The notes under the pieces are model-generated. The model saw only the letters and a list, made by a program, of their open reading frames with translations. It searched no databases and was not told where the DNA came from. A program made the position numbers and the translations under genes. 42,030 nt of DNA. Source: Funneliformis mosseae. Taxonomy: Eukaryota; Glomeromycota; Glomeromycetes; Glomerales; Glomeraceae. The stretch lies in contig CAJVPP010000177.1 in the NCBI GenBank assembly GCA_910592005.1, positions 1-42,030 of the forward strand, read 5' to 3'. This document shows, piece by piece, positions 1 to 12,369 of this stretch (position 1 is its first letter; every line of letters begins with the position of its first letter).

Positions 1-1518
1 AAACAAATTTTCTAATATGTTTTTATGAGAATGTACTAAAATTTTGCATTATTTCTCTCATTTTAATTTGACATTCTATTAATAATATATAATATTCTAT
101 TTTGTTTCAACATTTTAAACTAGTATAATAAATTGCTTTTATTTTACAGAACATATAGTTCTTAAATTATCAATTAATCTTGAAGAATTTTTAACTTTAA
201 TAACAAGTTATTATAGTTTAATAATAGCTGAATCAATACATTTAATTCAACTTTTATAGCTAAATTAATTATATAAACTATATATCAGTAATAATTAAAT
301 AATAAATTTGAAAATTATTTATTCAATTTAGTTATTAAATTTTGAACACATGCCATCATATTTCTATTATTATTTGTAGTTAAAAGTAGCACAAGAAGCA
401 GTAAAAGTTACATGATATAATTTACATTTATTTAATTTTAAAATATTATTTTCATTAATTATTTTTTAAAAATAATCTCAAATATCAGAAGCAGTTTTAA
501 TTTTTTTGTTTGAAGGTGACAATAGATAAAAGTTAAGAAAATAAAAGAATTAGCTTTGCTAATATTATCAGATAATATTTTTTAATTATATGATTATCAA
601 TTTAAAATTTATTATATTTAATTTAGTTTATTATTTACATAATTTAAAAACATATAAATGTAATACATAAAAACATGTTTATTAATAAAGAATTAAAAAC
701 AATTGATCAATAAGATGAGAAGATTCTCTTTTATAAGATCATTAAAAGACTGATTTTATAATCAATCCTATCAATCCATTTTAAAAAGATTGATATAAGA
801 CCAATTCTATAACTAGACCAATAGTCTTTCAGCTTAGATCAAATCATTTTTATTTCTAATTGATTTAGTACAAATTATGTACTCAGGTCAAGTTTTTGAA
901 AGGCTTAAAAAATATTTCAAATAAGAAAAGTTCTAAATAACAAATTTGTTAATAAACAAATCATCCTTTATAATAAATACCTGATATATTTTTATCTCTA
1001 TCTTTTATTTGTCATAATAAATGTAATAAAATGAGCTTTTCTTGTTCTATATCGCTTGAAAAGCTCATAGAAATTTTTAATAAAAAAGTGTTTGGCCAAT
1101 TGGATTATAAACCCGAACCATTAGACATATAAATCTAGTGATAGGAATTATAGTCCAAGTCTAGTCAAAAATAACTAAACTTTATAAAGGTGACCAACAC
1201 CAAAATTACAGTTCTGATAAGATTTCATTTGGTGATGTAAAAGGTTTGTATCTGTTTCGATAATTAAACGAGGACGCGTCATTTTTCGATAAAAGACAAA
1301 AGTATAAAAAAGTGTTTTGAAGCGGATGTCACAAATCACAAATCACGTGCCTGTGAATTACGTAACCTGTGATCAACCAATGAAATTAACTCCCTATTTA
1401 ATTTAAAAAACGAAAAAAAACGCGTATTTTAACAAAAAATATTTTTAGAAATGTTTGATTGTGTTTTTTTAGCACATATTCAGCTGAGTTCTGTCACCTT
1501 TTGCGGCCATAAGAAGTA
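1..1518. other. AT-rich spacer, no gene seen
   Basis: I see no coding region on either strand. The stretch is extremely AT-rich up to about 1200 and a little more GC-rich after that. It contains a perfect 11-bp inverted repeat (1031-1041 with 1058-1068) and diffuse partial repeats of AATC/GATT words around 740-850. Nothing in it resembles a tRNA, rRNA or promoter of a nearby gene. Confidence 0.6.
1031..1068. repeat. Perfect 11-bp hairpin
   Basis: ATGAGCTTTTC at 1031-1041 is exactly complementary to GAAAAGCTCAT at 1058-1068, with a 16-nt loop. It lies in a gene-free spacer. It could be the remnant of a small inverted-repeat element or a chance palindrome. Confidence 0.5.
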
Positions 1519-1848
1519 GGGTTTCCGTTTGAAATACAAATTGCATTTTGAAAATCAGATATCCGATATTGAATATTTTTTTTTTTCGCATTTTCCTTTT
1601 TTTGTTTTTAGATAGCTTTAGCTTTATTTTTTATATTCTTTTTTTATTTATTTTATTTATTTTAAAATAAATAATCGATCGATAAGATCGATCGAAACGA
1701 TTGATAAGATTTTTGATATTCGAAATCAATTCGATATCCGATATTCGAAATTGATTTCAATATTCGAATTAATTATGTATTTTCGAATATTTGAATTTTA
1801 TTTATTTACAAACAAATATTCGAATATTCTATTTTCAAACGGAAACCC
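1519..1848. mobile_element. MITE-like element with TIRs and TA flanks
   Basis: The left end GGGTTTCCGTTTGAAATA (1519-1536) matches the reverse complement of the right end (about 1830-1848) apart from one extra A. Both ends are bordered by TA (1517-1518 and 1849-1850), as expected for a Tc1/mariner-type target duplication. The 330-bp interior has no ORF and is built of repeated, partly palindromic ATTCGAA and GATATCCGAT words plus ATCGATCG palindromes near 1674-1695. It looks like a non-autonomous element. The assignment to Tc1/mariner rests only on the TA flanks. Confidence 0.6.
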
Positions 1849-2633
1849 TAGCGAGGAGGATAGAACTGCACATCATGAGCTATATGCGACCATAAGGCGG
1901 TAACTTATTTAAAATTGTGTTTCTTTTATCTAATAAAGACACATGTTCATTTCTTAAAACGCGATTCTAACAATATATTTTTATAAACGAGAAAATCACT
2001 GTTAATTATGTGTTTTTATTTCAGTTCATACGCATATGTTGTTTTGGATTATCCTTTATTAATAAATTGTAACTTCATTGTTTAATGAGAATATAATATA
2101 ATTGATCAAAATTAAATAGGTAAGTATAAAAAGAGAGTCGACTTATTTCAATTTAACGGTGTAACCTTCATTTTTTAATATCGATATATACAAGTTTAGT
2201 TACTTGTATGAATATTTCTTTAGAAAATAATATAGACGGATAGTTAAGTTAGAAACGTAAAATGTTTCTATGTAATTTTTGTATCTCTTTGCAATGAACA
2301 CTGAATAAATTTGTTAAATCATCATACCGTATTTGTCTCAATACTGCATTTACGAGTTAAATTAGCGATTAGGTACAAATTCTGAAGTTTTTCGAAAGAT
2401 TAAATCAATGACACGTGAAAGTCATAGTTTCGAAAGATAAAATTCTATACTTTTAGGAAAAGAAAATTAACATTTTCGAAAGAGGTTTTATTTGTCAAAT
2501 TGCAAAAGGCTAATTATAAAAAAAAAAATTTTTATGTCAACCTTATGACGCACACGATAGCAGATCGGCAGGAATTTATCGATATTCAATTATTTACGAT
2601 CATTAAATTACCCTTCACTTTTTCATTTTAAAT
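1849..2633. other. Spacer and 5' region of the DDB1-like gene
   Basis: No gene is seen. The last few hundred bases presumably hold the promoter and 5' UTR of the gene starting at 2634. I find no clear TATA box. Confidence 0.4.
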
Positions 2634-5600
2634 ATGGCGGCATATTTCGATTTTACGGAAAATAAAGAATTTGAAAATAATAATAAAGTTAGAGTTTATG
2701 CGAAAGCTGCGGTAAATAGTTGTGTTATTACGGGAATGGTGACTTGTGCATTGAAGAGTAATGAAAGAATGGATATAGTGTTTGCAAAAGTAAGTAAAAC
2801 AAAATAAAGAGAAGGGATAATGTAAATGTGAACTAATGCATACCTTCTGCATTATAGGAAACCGTATTGGAGCTATTAGAGATGACGCCAGAAGGTACTT
2901 TAATATCAATATTCGAACAACCGGTATTTGGTACAATAAAAGATATTAAAGTATTACATTCAAGATTTCCGCATCCGATGATGTACGATCCAATCGATGG
3001 TCGTGTCCTATCGGAAAACGAAGGGAATTATGACAATCTAAGAAGAAGAATACCGGGACAAGATATTTTATTGTGTTTAAGTGATTCGGGGATGTTAAGT
3101 TTTCTGGCTTATACTGAATATTATAATGATGAAAGTAATTCAGATGGGACAAAATTTGATGGTGACTATAAAGGAAAAGGGAAAGCTGTTACGGGTGTTG
3201 TTAATTCATGTGTTGAATTAGGAAAGTTTCAAGTGATCAAGGAGGTAATTACAAATTTAATAAGAGATCAGTCAATCAATCAATCAATTAAATTAAATTA
3301 AAAATTTTTAATTTAACGAATTCAGTATTCCCTATCCGAACCTGGATTTGACTATCAACAACTTGGAAGTAAATTGTGTATTGATCCTACGTGGGTATTT
3401 TTGTGATTGATATTTTAAATATGAATCATAGTCTTGATTCACAGTCATTATTATAAATTTAGTGGAAGATTAATTGCGATATCAGCGTGGCAGAATAATT
3501 TTCAATTATTTACGGTATATCGTGGATCACAACTAAAATTTGATACAGTTAACCAAGTAAGTTAAAATATTAAAGTTTAATAAAAATTGTTTTTGTATTA
3601 ATTAATATTTGTTTTGATTTTAGCCCAAAGAGCATCAACAAGACATAGTAATTTGGCATATGTCATTTATACATTCTATGGATGATTCGCGTATACTCTT
3701 GGCAATGATCGTATTTGACGAGAAAGAACAGCGACCTAATATATTGATATGTCAAGTTTTGGTGGCGGATTCACCTGAAAAATATGTTATTAATTATTAT
3801 CAATTACGGTTAGATGAAGGTATTATAAAATTATTTTTCACGCTTCTTTCACATTGAATTTATAGGAATAATATATATATATTTGTATATTATATATTTA
3901 GATTGTTCATTACCATTACATCTTATACCATTGCCTAATTGTCCGGAAAGTTTTTTAATTGTAACTGTAAGTTTGGATGATTTCCAATACTTTTTTTATA
4001 GATTACAAGTATTTAATATCTCTGTGTTGTGTAGGAAACAGAGGTTTATTTTGTACAAACTCAAAATGTTATAATAGAGGATAATACATTTTACAAAGTT
4101 CCATTACCGACGGATGGAGGTGCATTAATGACATCATTTGCATATCCAATGGATGAATCAGCGTCGAAAAGATCATGTTTAATAGCGTCTCATCCAAAAC
4201 AGTATATTTATGCAGGATTCGAAGATGGGACACTGTATAGAATTGAAATTATTGATGAGAGAAATATACTATTTTCTTTAATACATAAAGAAAATGGATT
4301 AAATCGTATTGGAGTTTGTATGACCGTTTTAAGTGTTGAAGAAAGTGAAGAATTTATCGTTATCGGAGGAGATATGAGCGATGGAGCAGTTGTCAAAGTA
4401 TTATCAAATATGGAAGAAGTGGAGATAGCAAGTGTAATACCTAATTGGGCACCAATTTTAGACTTTCAAATGGTAGATTTTCATCAAGAAAGGCATGATG
4501 TAATATTCTCATGCAGTGGACTTGGTAAATATGGAAGTATACGGGAATTACGGAGAGCGATTGGTGTAAATGTTGTGACAAAAGCGGAAGGAGAATTTGA
4601 TGGAGTTACATCATTATGGGGATTAAAAAATTCAAGTGAAGAATTAATGGACTCATTTTTAGCATTATCGTTTGCTAATTCTACCAGGTTAATGTTTTTC
4701 GGAGGGGGAGAACTTTATGATATCAGCGAGAGCAGTGGATTTGACTTGGAAGTTTATTCATTATGTGTTTCAAATATTTGTGATGTAACAGGAATGAAAG
4801 GAGTACTCGCACAAATACATCGAAAAGCTGTTATTATCAGTGAGCCAAGAATTGATGATTCATTAGTAGGAGAAAATATATCATTTCGATGGATACCACC
4901 AGAGGATGCAGTAATTGAGGTTGCATCTGTATATCAAAATATGATAATCATATGTATATCAACTATTAACGGAAGTGCTGTGAAGGTGTTGAGAGTTGAT
5001 ATTGAATATGAAATGTAAGTAATAATTTAAATTCGTGTGAATGGGATATAATAATATCTGATTGTTCTTTATCATAGGAAACGAGTAGAAATAGTTCAGA
5101 CAGCGGAGATCTTATTGGATAGTCAACCTTGTTTCATTAGATGCTTTACTCCAAAGTACGTATTAACCTGTTATTAAATTATTCTGATAGCATTTTTTAT
5201 CATTATTAATAACTCCTTTTTTTAGTTTAATAGTACCAATTCCAATGTGTATTATAGGAACATTCAAACCATGCGTAAAGTTTTTATCATTAGATGTGAA
5301 CGGTAACTTATTAGAAACGTTACACGAAGAAACTTTGGAGGATTATTCGGTCACTAAAGTCAATATTCCAGAATCTGCATGTTTGATTGGTTATAATGAA
5401 AAGTTTTACTTCTTAGCTGGTAATATTTTATCGATAGAATTGTATTTAACTTTTTATATTATAATATGACAATTAATGAATCTAATTATTCCTTTAGGGT
5501 TAAGAGAGGGAACTGTTGTATACTTCCAATTTTCCTGGTCATTAGATAATAAACCAATCCTTAACAGACCAATAATAAGACGTATTGGAACATTTCCAGT

Positions 5601-7936
5601 AAAATTTATTACACCACAATCAAATTCTATGAATGAAAGCCATAATAATAATAGTATTGTATTAGCGTTGTCTGACAGGCCATGGCAAATTAAACATACT
5701 CTGCATACTGGGTTGAGTTTTTCTTGCGTTGCTTTTGAACATTATGAACATGTACAAGAAGCAGCGACGTTTAATTGTGATGAAACTATTAGGCAATCTT
5801 ATATGATCATTAGCAAGGATTGTTTAAATTTCGTTCAATTGAATAATTTAATTAAAAATGATATTAGAACAATTAATATAGCCGATGTAAGTATTATAAT
5901 CGGATTTATTTTTCAAATTATCCAAACATATTTTTTTTTTTTTTAAAAAAAAAAAACAAATTGGTTGCTGTTTAATAGACTCCACGAAGATTATTTTATG
6001 ATGAATATAATCAATTGTTTATCGTTGCTTGTACAACTGACCAATTACCATTTCCAACTTCTGTCCTTAAATTGGTTGATCCTTCAAAGTAGGTTCATTC
6101 AATATCTGATATTTCCTTCTATATATTAATGTATGTACTAATTCTACTTTATAAGTGGAGAAATTAAATGCGAATACAAGTTATCCGAATGTTCTGAAAC
6201 CATCTATTCTATTACCAATCTGAGTTATTCTACTGAGAGACAGGAATATCGATGGATTTGTGTTGGAACAGGAATACATGAATCTTCCAATGATGCCACA
6301 GCTCCTTTACCTGGTCATTTAAGCTCTTCTGGAAGACTCATGATATTTACCATAAAGAAGTCTTATCAAGTAAGAATCATTTCTTTTTGCAAAAAAAACA
6401 AGAAAATTTACTAAAATTTACTCGTATTATTTAGGAATCTGGAGTTATCTATGAACTAAATAAGATTAAAGAGATTAAGCTTGATGGAGTTGTTTATGCC
6501 GTTTGTCCTTTGACTGATAAATATATTTTGGTCGGTGAAGGTAGAGTTTTAAATATTGTAAAATTCAACCTAGAAGAGAAAAAGTAGGTAGATAAAATTC
6601 CATATTTTCCGTCATTGTAATGTTCAAACTAATAATAATTCTTCGAGTTATTAGATTGATGAAATTGATCAGTAAAGAATTGAGATGGCCGATAATATCA
6701 ATAAATTCCTGTGGAAATAAAATATGTGTCGGTACACAAAAAGGATCTTTGTCCTTCTTTGAATTTGATGTTGAAAAGGAAAAAATCCATTTCTTAAGAA
6801 CGTAAGTTTATTGTCATTACATTAAAGATTAAAGTTTATTGATTCAAAGCTAATCTTATTATAAAAATCAGAGAGAGATCTGCTCGGTTGATCGGGGATT
6901 CTATTATGTTAAATCAAAACTTGGCTATCGGAACAGATAAATGCGGAAATATTTTTGGTCTATTATATGATAAAGGTAAAAAAAAAAGTTTACACGTGCG
7001 ATATTCAATATTTTAATAAGAAATAAAAATTTTCTTTTTTATTTATTTACAGAAAGTCCAAACATTGAACCATGTTTAAAACCATTATTTTCATTTTATG
7101 AAGCTGAGATAGTACCAAGATTGCGTATAGGAAATCTTGATTATCGTGTTGAAAATCTTGATACTAACGATAACAATGACAGTACCACTTCAACAGTTGA
7201 AGAGACAAATTTAGATGAAGGACAAGCAAGTGAAGGAAATAATGTTGACAATGATGAATTTGGTTGGGACGCTGATAAAAATTTAAAAAACTCTGCGGCC
7301 ATTGTTGTAGGATGTAGTTTATTAGGTAGTGTTTTCTTATTTATGAGAATAGAATTGAAAGCGTTTAGGTTATTAAATGCTTTGCAAATCGTTTTGGAAA
7401 AGTGGCCAACCACTAAACCTTGCTTAGGTAAGAAACGATCCAATTGAAAAGTTTTTTTATTAATTAATTTTCATTCATTCATTCATTTCTTCACTTTTGT
7501 AGGTAATAATAATTCAACATTTCGATTATCAAATAATACAAGGCATAATTCATCGTATCAACCTACTAATTTAATTATTGATGGAGAAATGGTGTCACAA
7601 TTTTTACGATTAAACAAATATGAACAATGGAAAGTTGTGGAAAGTGATTATAAATTATTGAAAATTGGTAATGAATTCTTGTCAGATGAAAGTGAAGAAA
7701 TTAAGGATGAGAATTTCACAGATCGTGATAAAGAAACATTAAGACTTGAAGATGAGGATGTTGAAATGTGTGCGGTTTGCTCAGATATTAATTATGATGA
7801 GGTTATGATAATCGAACATAATGACGAACATGATGATGTAAAAGAAGAATTTAGTGATGATGTTAAAGGGAAAATCAAAGAAATTGTTGATGCATTAAAT
7901 TCTATGCTATCGGAATTAAATATACAAGTATCATAA
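2634..7936 (+). CDS. DDB1/Rse1/CPSF1 superfamily protein (MMS1_N + CPSF_A)
   Basis: Seventeen exons in continuous phase give 1378 aa: 2634-2789, 2858-3244, 3326-3390, 3463-3556, 3624-3819, 3902-3966, 4035-5014, 5078-5155, 5226-5419, 5498-5886, 5979-6088, 6156-6369, 6435-6583, 6655-6801, 6872-6975, 7053-7427, 7503-7936. All introns are GT-AG. The N-terminal half has the MMS1_N beta-propeller pattern (DPTGRLIAISAW near residue 145; NWAPILDFQMVD near 459, followed by a CSG..GSIRELR motif). The C-terminal half, from about residue 868, has the CPSF_A pattern (GRLMIFTIKK, YILVGEGRVLNI, LRWPIISI, NLAIGTDKCGNI). An acidic insert lies near 1146-1185 and a helical tail closes the protein, as in DDB1. 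Known members act in the CUL4 ubiquitin ligase, the U2 snRNP or pre-mRNA cleavage. I cannot tell which: the length is above DDB1 and Rse1 and close to Mms1 and CPSF1. Confidence 0.9.
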
Positions 7937-8782
7937 AAAGGGGACATTTAAATGATCTATTTTATTTGTATTTTTTTTTTCTTTACTTTTTTTAAAAAAA
8001 AAATTTATTACAATTTAGTACATAAAAATAATGAATAAAAAAAAAAAAATCTTATTAAATCAAGGATTAAACTCGACTAAAAATATCATATCCGCGGTCG
8101 ATAAATATTTTTTTTTTCACGAAAAAAAAAAAAAAAAAATAGGCTAGGATTATGACAAGATATAGAAACCATCGGATTTGGTTAGAGATTACGAACCAAA
8201 GAAAGTAATCCTTTATAATTTATAAAAGTTTGCGATGTAACTATCACCTTTATTATTTTATTTTTATTTAACATTTTTAATTAATAATTTTATTTCATAA
8301 ACGATTCTACTAAATACTATTCTAGTTTGAAATGAGACTTTTAATTAATCTAATAATTTTTTTTTCTCGTTTTTTTTTTAAATATTATTCGATCGCGCAT
8401 AAACCACGGGATCTTGAATTGTCATTTAACAAAAATTTTATTTTACAAAAATAACAAAAAAAAAAAATTTTGATGTCTTTCTCTACTTAAAATCATTCGA
8501 GGCAATTGAAATGTAAATAAAAAAAATACATACTGTGAAAATAGTAAAATCTCTATCAATACCACCTTTTATAATTCAGTTTTAAAGTTTATATATTCTC
8601 TAATTATTTATTCTCTCTAAATTGCACGATCTTGGAAAAAGATGTTTATGGTCCCAAAGGGATGCATCAGAATTGAATGTATTCAATAAATAATAACTTT
8701 ATAAATAAAGGTTTTTTTCGTTTTTTTTTCAACGTCGGGGTTTTAAGATCAATTCTAAAATTTTATTCCGAAAATTCGAAAC

Positions 8783-8815
8783 ACTAGCAGAGTTCATTTG
8801 TTTGGCTCTGCTAGT
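8783..8815. repeat. Perfect 10-bp hairpin
   Basis: ACTAGCAGAG (8783-8792) pairs exactly with CTCTGCTAGT (8806-8815) around a 13-nt loop. It is followed by a short T run and is about 850 bp past the stop of the upstream gene. It is the most GC-balanced palindrome in the spacer. It may be an RNA hairpin or an element footprint. Confidence 0.5.
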
Positions 8816-9483
8816 TTTTACTATAGACATTTTCCTACTATTTATTCTATAAATTGGATTTTGAAATCCGTTATTGAATAGATCAAGGTTTGGGATTTCA
8901 AATTCCGAAACAAAAAATGAGTGAAAAAAAAATAATACTTGATACTTTAATTTTTTTCATGCTATTTCATATCGTCTCAGAATTTGTTTCGACTTTCTTG
9001 ACGAATCCATGTTGAAAATATTCATGGTGTTGCGCCAAACTTTAACCAACAATACACGTGCCGGGGATTATGGAAAATTCGATTAGTTTGTTTACGGATT
9101 TATGTAAAGAAAGGTAAGTTTGATTAGTTCCGTTACATATTTTTTTTTTTACTTGTGCAAAGCAGATAAAAAGGCAAACCGATGAAACTTACCCATTTTA
9201 ATAGCGCTCACAATTCAAGAATTCCCCATACACAACAACGCGAAAAAATTATTGTAATATTTTCTGAGCAATGCAAATCAAAAGCTAATTAATCGATTAA
9301 GAATCATTGACACTTGAAAAATATTCACGTCAAATATTTGTTATAGCAATAACAAAGTCAATGATTCTAATTTCCTCTCTTTCGTTAACTATGAGTGAAA
9401 ATTTTGTAACATTTTTTTTTTTTTTTTTTGTCTCGTTTTCGGCATATCAATAAACCATTCTTTCAAAGTAGAAATTTCCCAAA

Positions 9484-9664
9484 ATGCGTTTATTAGTAAG
9501 CTTAAGAAAGAGTTATGATATAAAAGAAGTGGTTACTTCTTTTCAACTTGAAGAAAAACGAAGAGATAAAAAAATTCGAAAATTGTAAGTATTGAATAAA
9601 GTAGTTTGTTATAGTTGCATCCACGACGTATACATATTTTAGTTCGGCGTCCAAAAAGACATAA
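9484..9664 (+). CDS. Possible small two-exon ORF (40 aa)
   Basis: Exon 1 (9484-9584) starts at an ATG preceded by CCAAA and ends at a perfect GTAAGT donor. Exon 2 (9643-9664) follows a TATTTTAG acceptor, keeps phase and ends in TAA. The product would be a short, very basic peptide (MRLLVSLRKSYDIKEV at the start; KKIRKFSASKKT at the end) with no recognisable domain. It could equally be part of a spliced non-coding transcript or chance. Confidence 0.2.
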
Positions 9665-11811
9665 TCAAGATGATGCTAAAAAACGATGATAGAAAATTTT
9701 GATATAAAATATAACCACCCCGAGTATCTAGTCACAGTACATAGAAAAAACAAGCGGCTTTTTTAAGGTAAAAATTTGTGAAATATTTATATGGTTGCTC
9801 TCAAAGTGTTAAAAATGTCTAAATTAATTATTTTTAATTTCTAGAAGCATGACTTACTTGAAATAATGGGAATATAGCAGGAAAAATGTATGGTTAAAAT
9901 TGATCTCAAAATTCAAACGCAATATCTCGTCATAAATCCAGAATTAGTATGCAGGTTTCTTTCAATGATATAATTTAAAAGGTGAATTTTTATATTATCT
10001 GTATGAACCTAAAAAAATAAATTCTTATACGTACGATATAATAAAGTATTAGAATTAGCACGATAGTTAAAGATCAAAATTTATGGCAAGAATTTCAGAA
10101 ATATGAATACTGACATTTTTACTTTTTGTTGAACCTTTTAATGAATTTTTTTTAAAAAACTTAACTAATCAAATGTTAAACGAAAAAGATTACAAATGCT
10201 TTAATTCAATCTAAAATAATTTTAAAGGAATGGAATTTTGCATGCTATTACCTTATCAATAACTGTTTTGCTAATAACAATGGATTTGAAATTTTTCGGA
10301 ATATTTTTTCAAATATAGCTAATTAACTCTAAAATAATTTTAACTTTTTATTATGTAATTTTAAATTCTAAAAAAAAAAAAGCTTTATCCAGTTATTTTT
10401 TCAGTATTGTTTTAAGATAACAATGAGGGGGTTAAAGGTTTCAAGCTTTTCTAAGTAAGGCTTACCTTCGTTTTGGAATATGTGTATTTTTGGCAATTTC
10501 TTAATTGTAATTATTCTTTGACTTTAAAAATAGTTATGTATTTGGTAAAAGTAATGTTTATCAAAAAAGGGATTTGTTGATTTAGATCGCATTCAGATAC
10601 TTCATATAAAAATAGCAATATTATGTTATAGGCCTATGATAATTTTAGTTGAACACGTTTTTTCAGATGGGCAGGGAAATAAAACCCTTTAAGCATGGGA
10701 ATACTAAAATAATCCAGGTAAAGGGATCACGTGAATATTCTTTGAGAGAATAATAATCAAGTATAATTCTTCAAACTGGTAAATAATTATACAAGATGTA
10801 TTAACGTTACCTTGATAATAATTTAAGGTTCATTCGGACTTTGGATAAATGTTTGCCTCCATTTGACAACAAATACACACGTGTTAAATACTTTTTGATG
10901 AGCGTTTAGCGTGCCTCGTATTATCCGATATTCTTGTTGGAGACCAAAAAGTTTTTTTTTAATAATACCATTTTAGGTTATTTCGTATGATTTGAAATAA
11001 ACAATATGCGATGGAAGATAGATTAACCACCTTTAATGATGTTCAAATGACGTCCTGACCGTTCAACTCCTTGATTGACGTGAAGATTTCTTTAAAATTT
11101 CCATTGTGTTGAAATAAATTACAATGGTATATTTTTGTAAAACAAACGTGAAAGAAAGCGACATTAAAAAATGATACTTTTTAGTTTTGAAATGTATTAT
11201 TTTTAGATTGATTAACGAAATGATACGCACTTATTAATTTAAAAGAATAATCGAAAATTTTTTGCTTTTACATTGTCCATAAATTTTTCAACTAGGTGAT
11301 CCAATTGATAACCAATTTCATCAACATATTTCAAACAACAATATAAAACATAGATGTCTCATTTGAATAATTTAAAGTTACACGTAAGAAAAAAAGAAAT
11401 TGTAATGTAGGAACAATACTATAAACAATACGTCTTGTTTTTATTTATTTACTTTTCTTGGATAAAAATTGGCAAATCATCATACAATATTATTATAATA
11501 TTACATTACTATACTATAGTATGCCCAAAAAGAAAAAAAATTACATGTCCACATTGTGATATATATAATGAGTGAGTTTTCTTTAAAAAAAAAAAATAAA
11601 AAAAAAATAAAAAATAATTGTTTATGACCTTTTTATATAAAATCACTTTCTAACTTGAAAAAAAAATCAAAAAAAAAAAATTATTTAAAAGAAAAAGAAA
11701 GCGGGATAAACTTTCTATCTTTTATTATTTTTTTATTTCACTCATTTCTGTTTTTCTTTCTCTTTTTAAATAATATTATTCCCCAAAAAAACACATTTTA
11801 AACAAAAAAAA

Positions 11812-12369
11812 ATGTCTACTACCATTGCAATTAATTCAATTAATATTCATTATAGTCCCGGAGACCATAATACAAATATAATTAATACGGTTAGAAGTGA
11901 ACCTCCAGCTTATCCTGAAGATGATAACGATAACGGAATTAATACTACTACATCAACTTTAGAAGACGTTTCAATTCCAACATCCGTATACCTTTCTCCA
12001 AATTCTTCTTCACATCAAGAATTACCAACAAATCAATCATCAGAATCTCTCCCATCTTATGATAATGTAAAGATTGATGTGCCACCTTCTTATCCAGCCG
12101 AAAATACAACAAATTTAAAATTAGCTTCTTTTGACTCTCCTTATGATTTGGTTCCAATTGAACCTCAAAATCCCTGGTCCATCACCAAAAAACTTTATTT
12201 TTTTGGTTATCTATTATGGCCTTTATGGTTTATTGGTATTCCTTTTGGTTTTTTTGGAAAAGATCCGGAAACCAAACGATGGGGAAGAAGATGTATTTTT
12301 AATTCAGTTATTGTTAGCCTTGTACTTGTTTATCTCATTGTTGCTTCTAACAAAAGTTTTGCAAAGTGA
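11812..12369 (+). CDS. Small membrane protein with PY (PPxY) motifs
   Basis: A single exon of 185 aa. The first ~120 residues are polar and Ser/Thr/Asn-rich and contain three PY-type motifs: PPAY (31-34), LPSY (80-83) and PPSY (91-94). Two hydrophobic segments follow (about 128-148, YFFGYLLWPLWFIGIPFGFF, and 161-178), separated by the charged turn GKDPETKRWGRR. PPxY motifs are known ligands of WW domains in Rsp5/Nedd4-type ubiquitin ligases, so this may be a membrane adaptor for, or target of, such a ligase. That role is inferred; I do not recognise a named ortholog. The ATG is preceded by an A-rich leader, typical of fungal starts. Confidence 0.8.
   Translation: MSTTIAINSINIHYSPGDHNTNIINTVRSEPPAYPEDDNDNGINTTTSTLEDVSIPTSVYLSPNSSSHQELPTNQSSESLPSYDNVKIDVPPSYPAENTTNLKLASFDSPYDLVPIEPQNPWSITKKLYFFGYLLWPLWFIGIPFGFFGKDPETKRWGRRCIFNSVIVSLVLVYLIVASNKSFAK

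Larger units (their letters stand above)
7937..11811. other. 3.9-kb spacer, no confident gene
   Basis: No long ORF or recognisable family on either strand. It starts with the 3' UTR of the DDB1-like gene and is rich in A and T tracts. It holds a perfect 10-bp hairpin (8783-8815) and a possible small two-exon ORF (9484-9664). The part just upstream of 11812 is a T- and A-tract promoter-like region. A non-coding transcript could hide here. Confidence 0.5.

Noticed and set aside
3391..3394. Later donor for exon 3 of the DDB1-like gene (after GTGG)
   Set aside because: It breaks the reading frame. Splicing after CCTAC at 3390 gives DPTGRLIAISAW, which fits the family.
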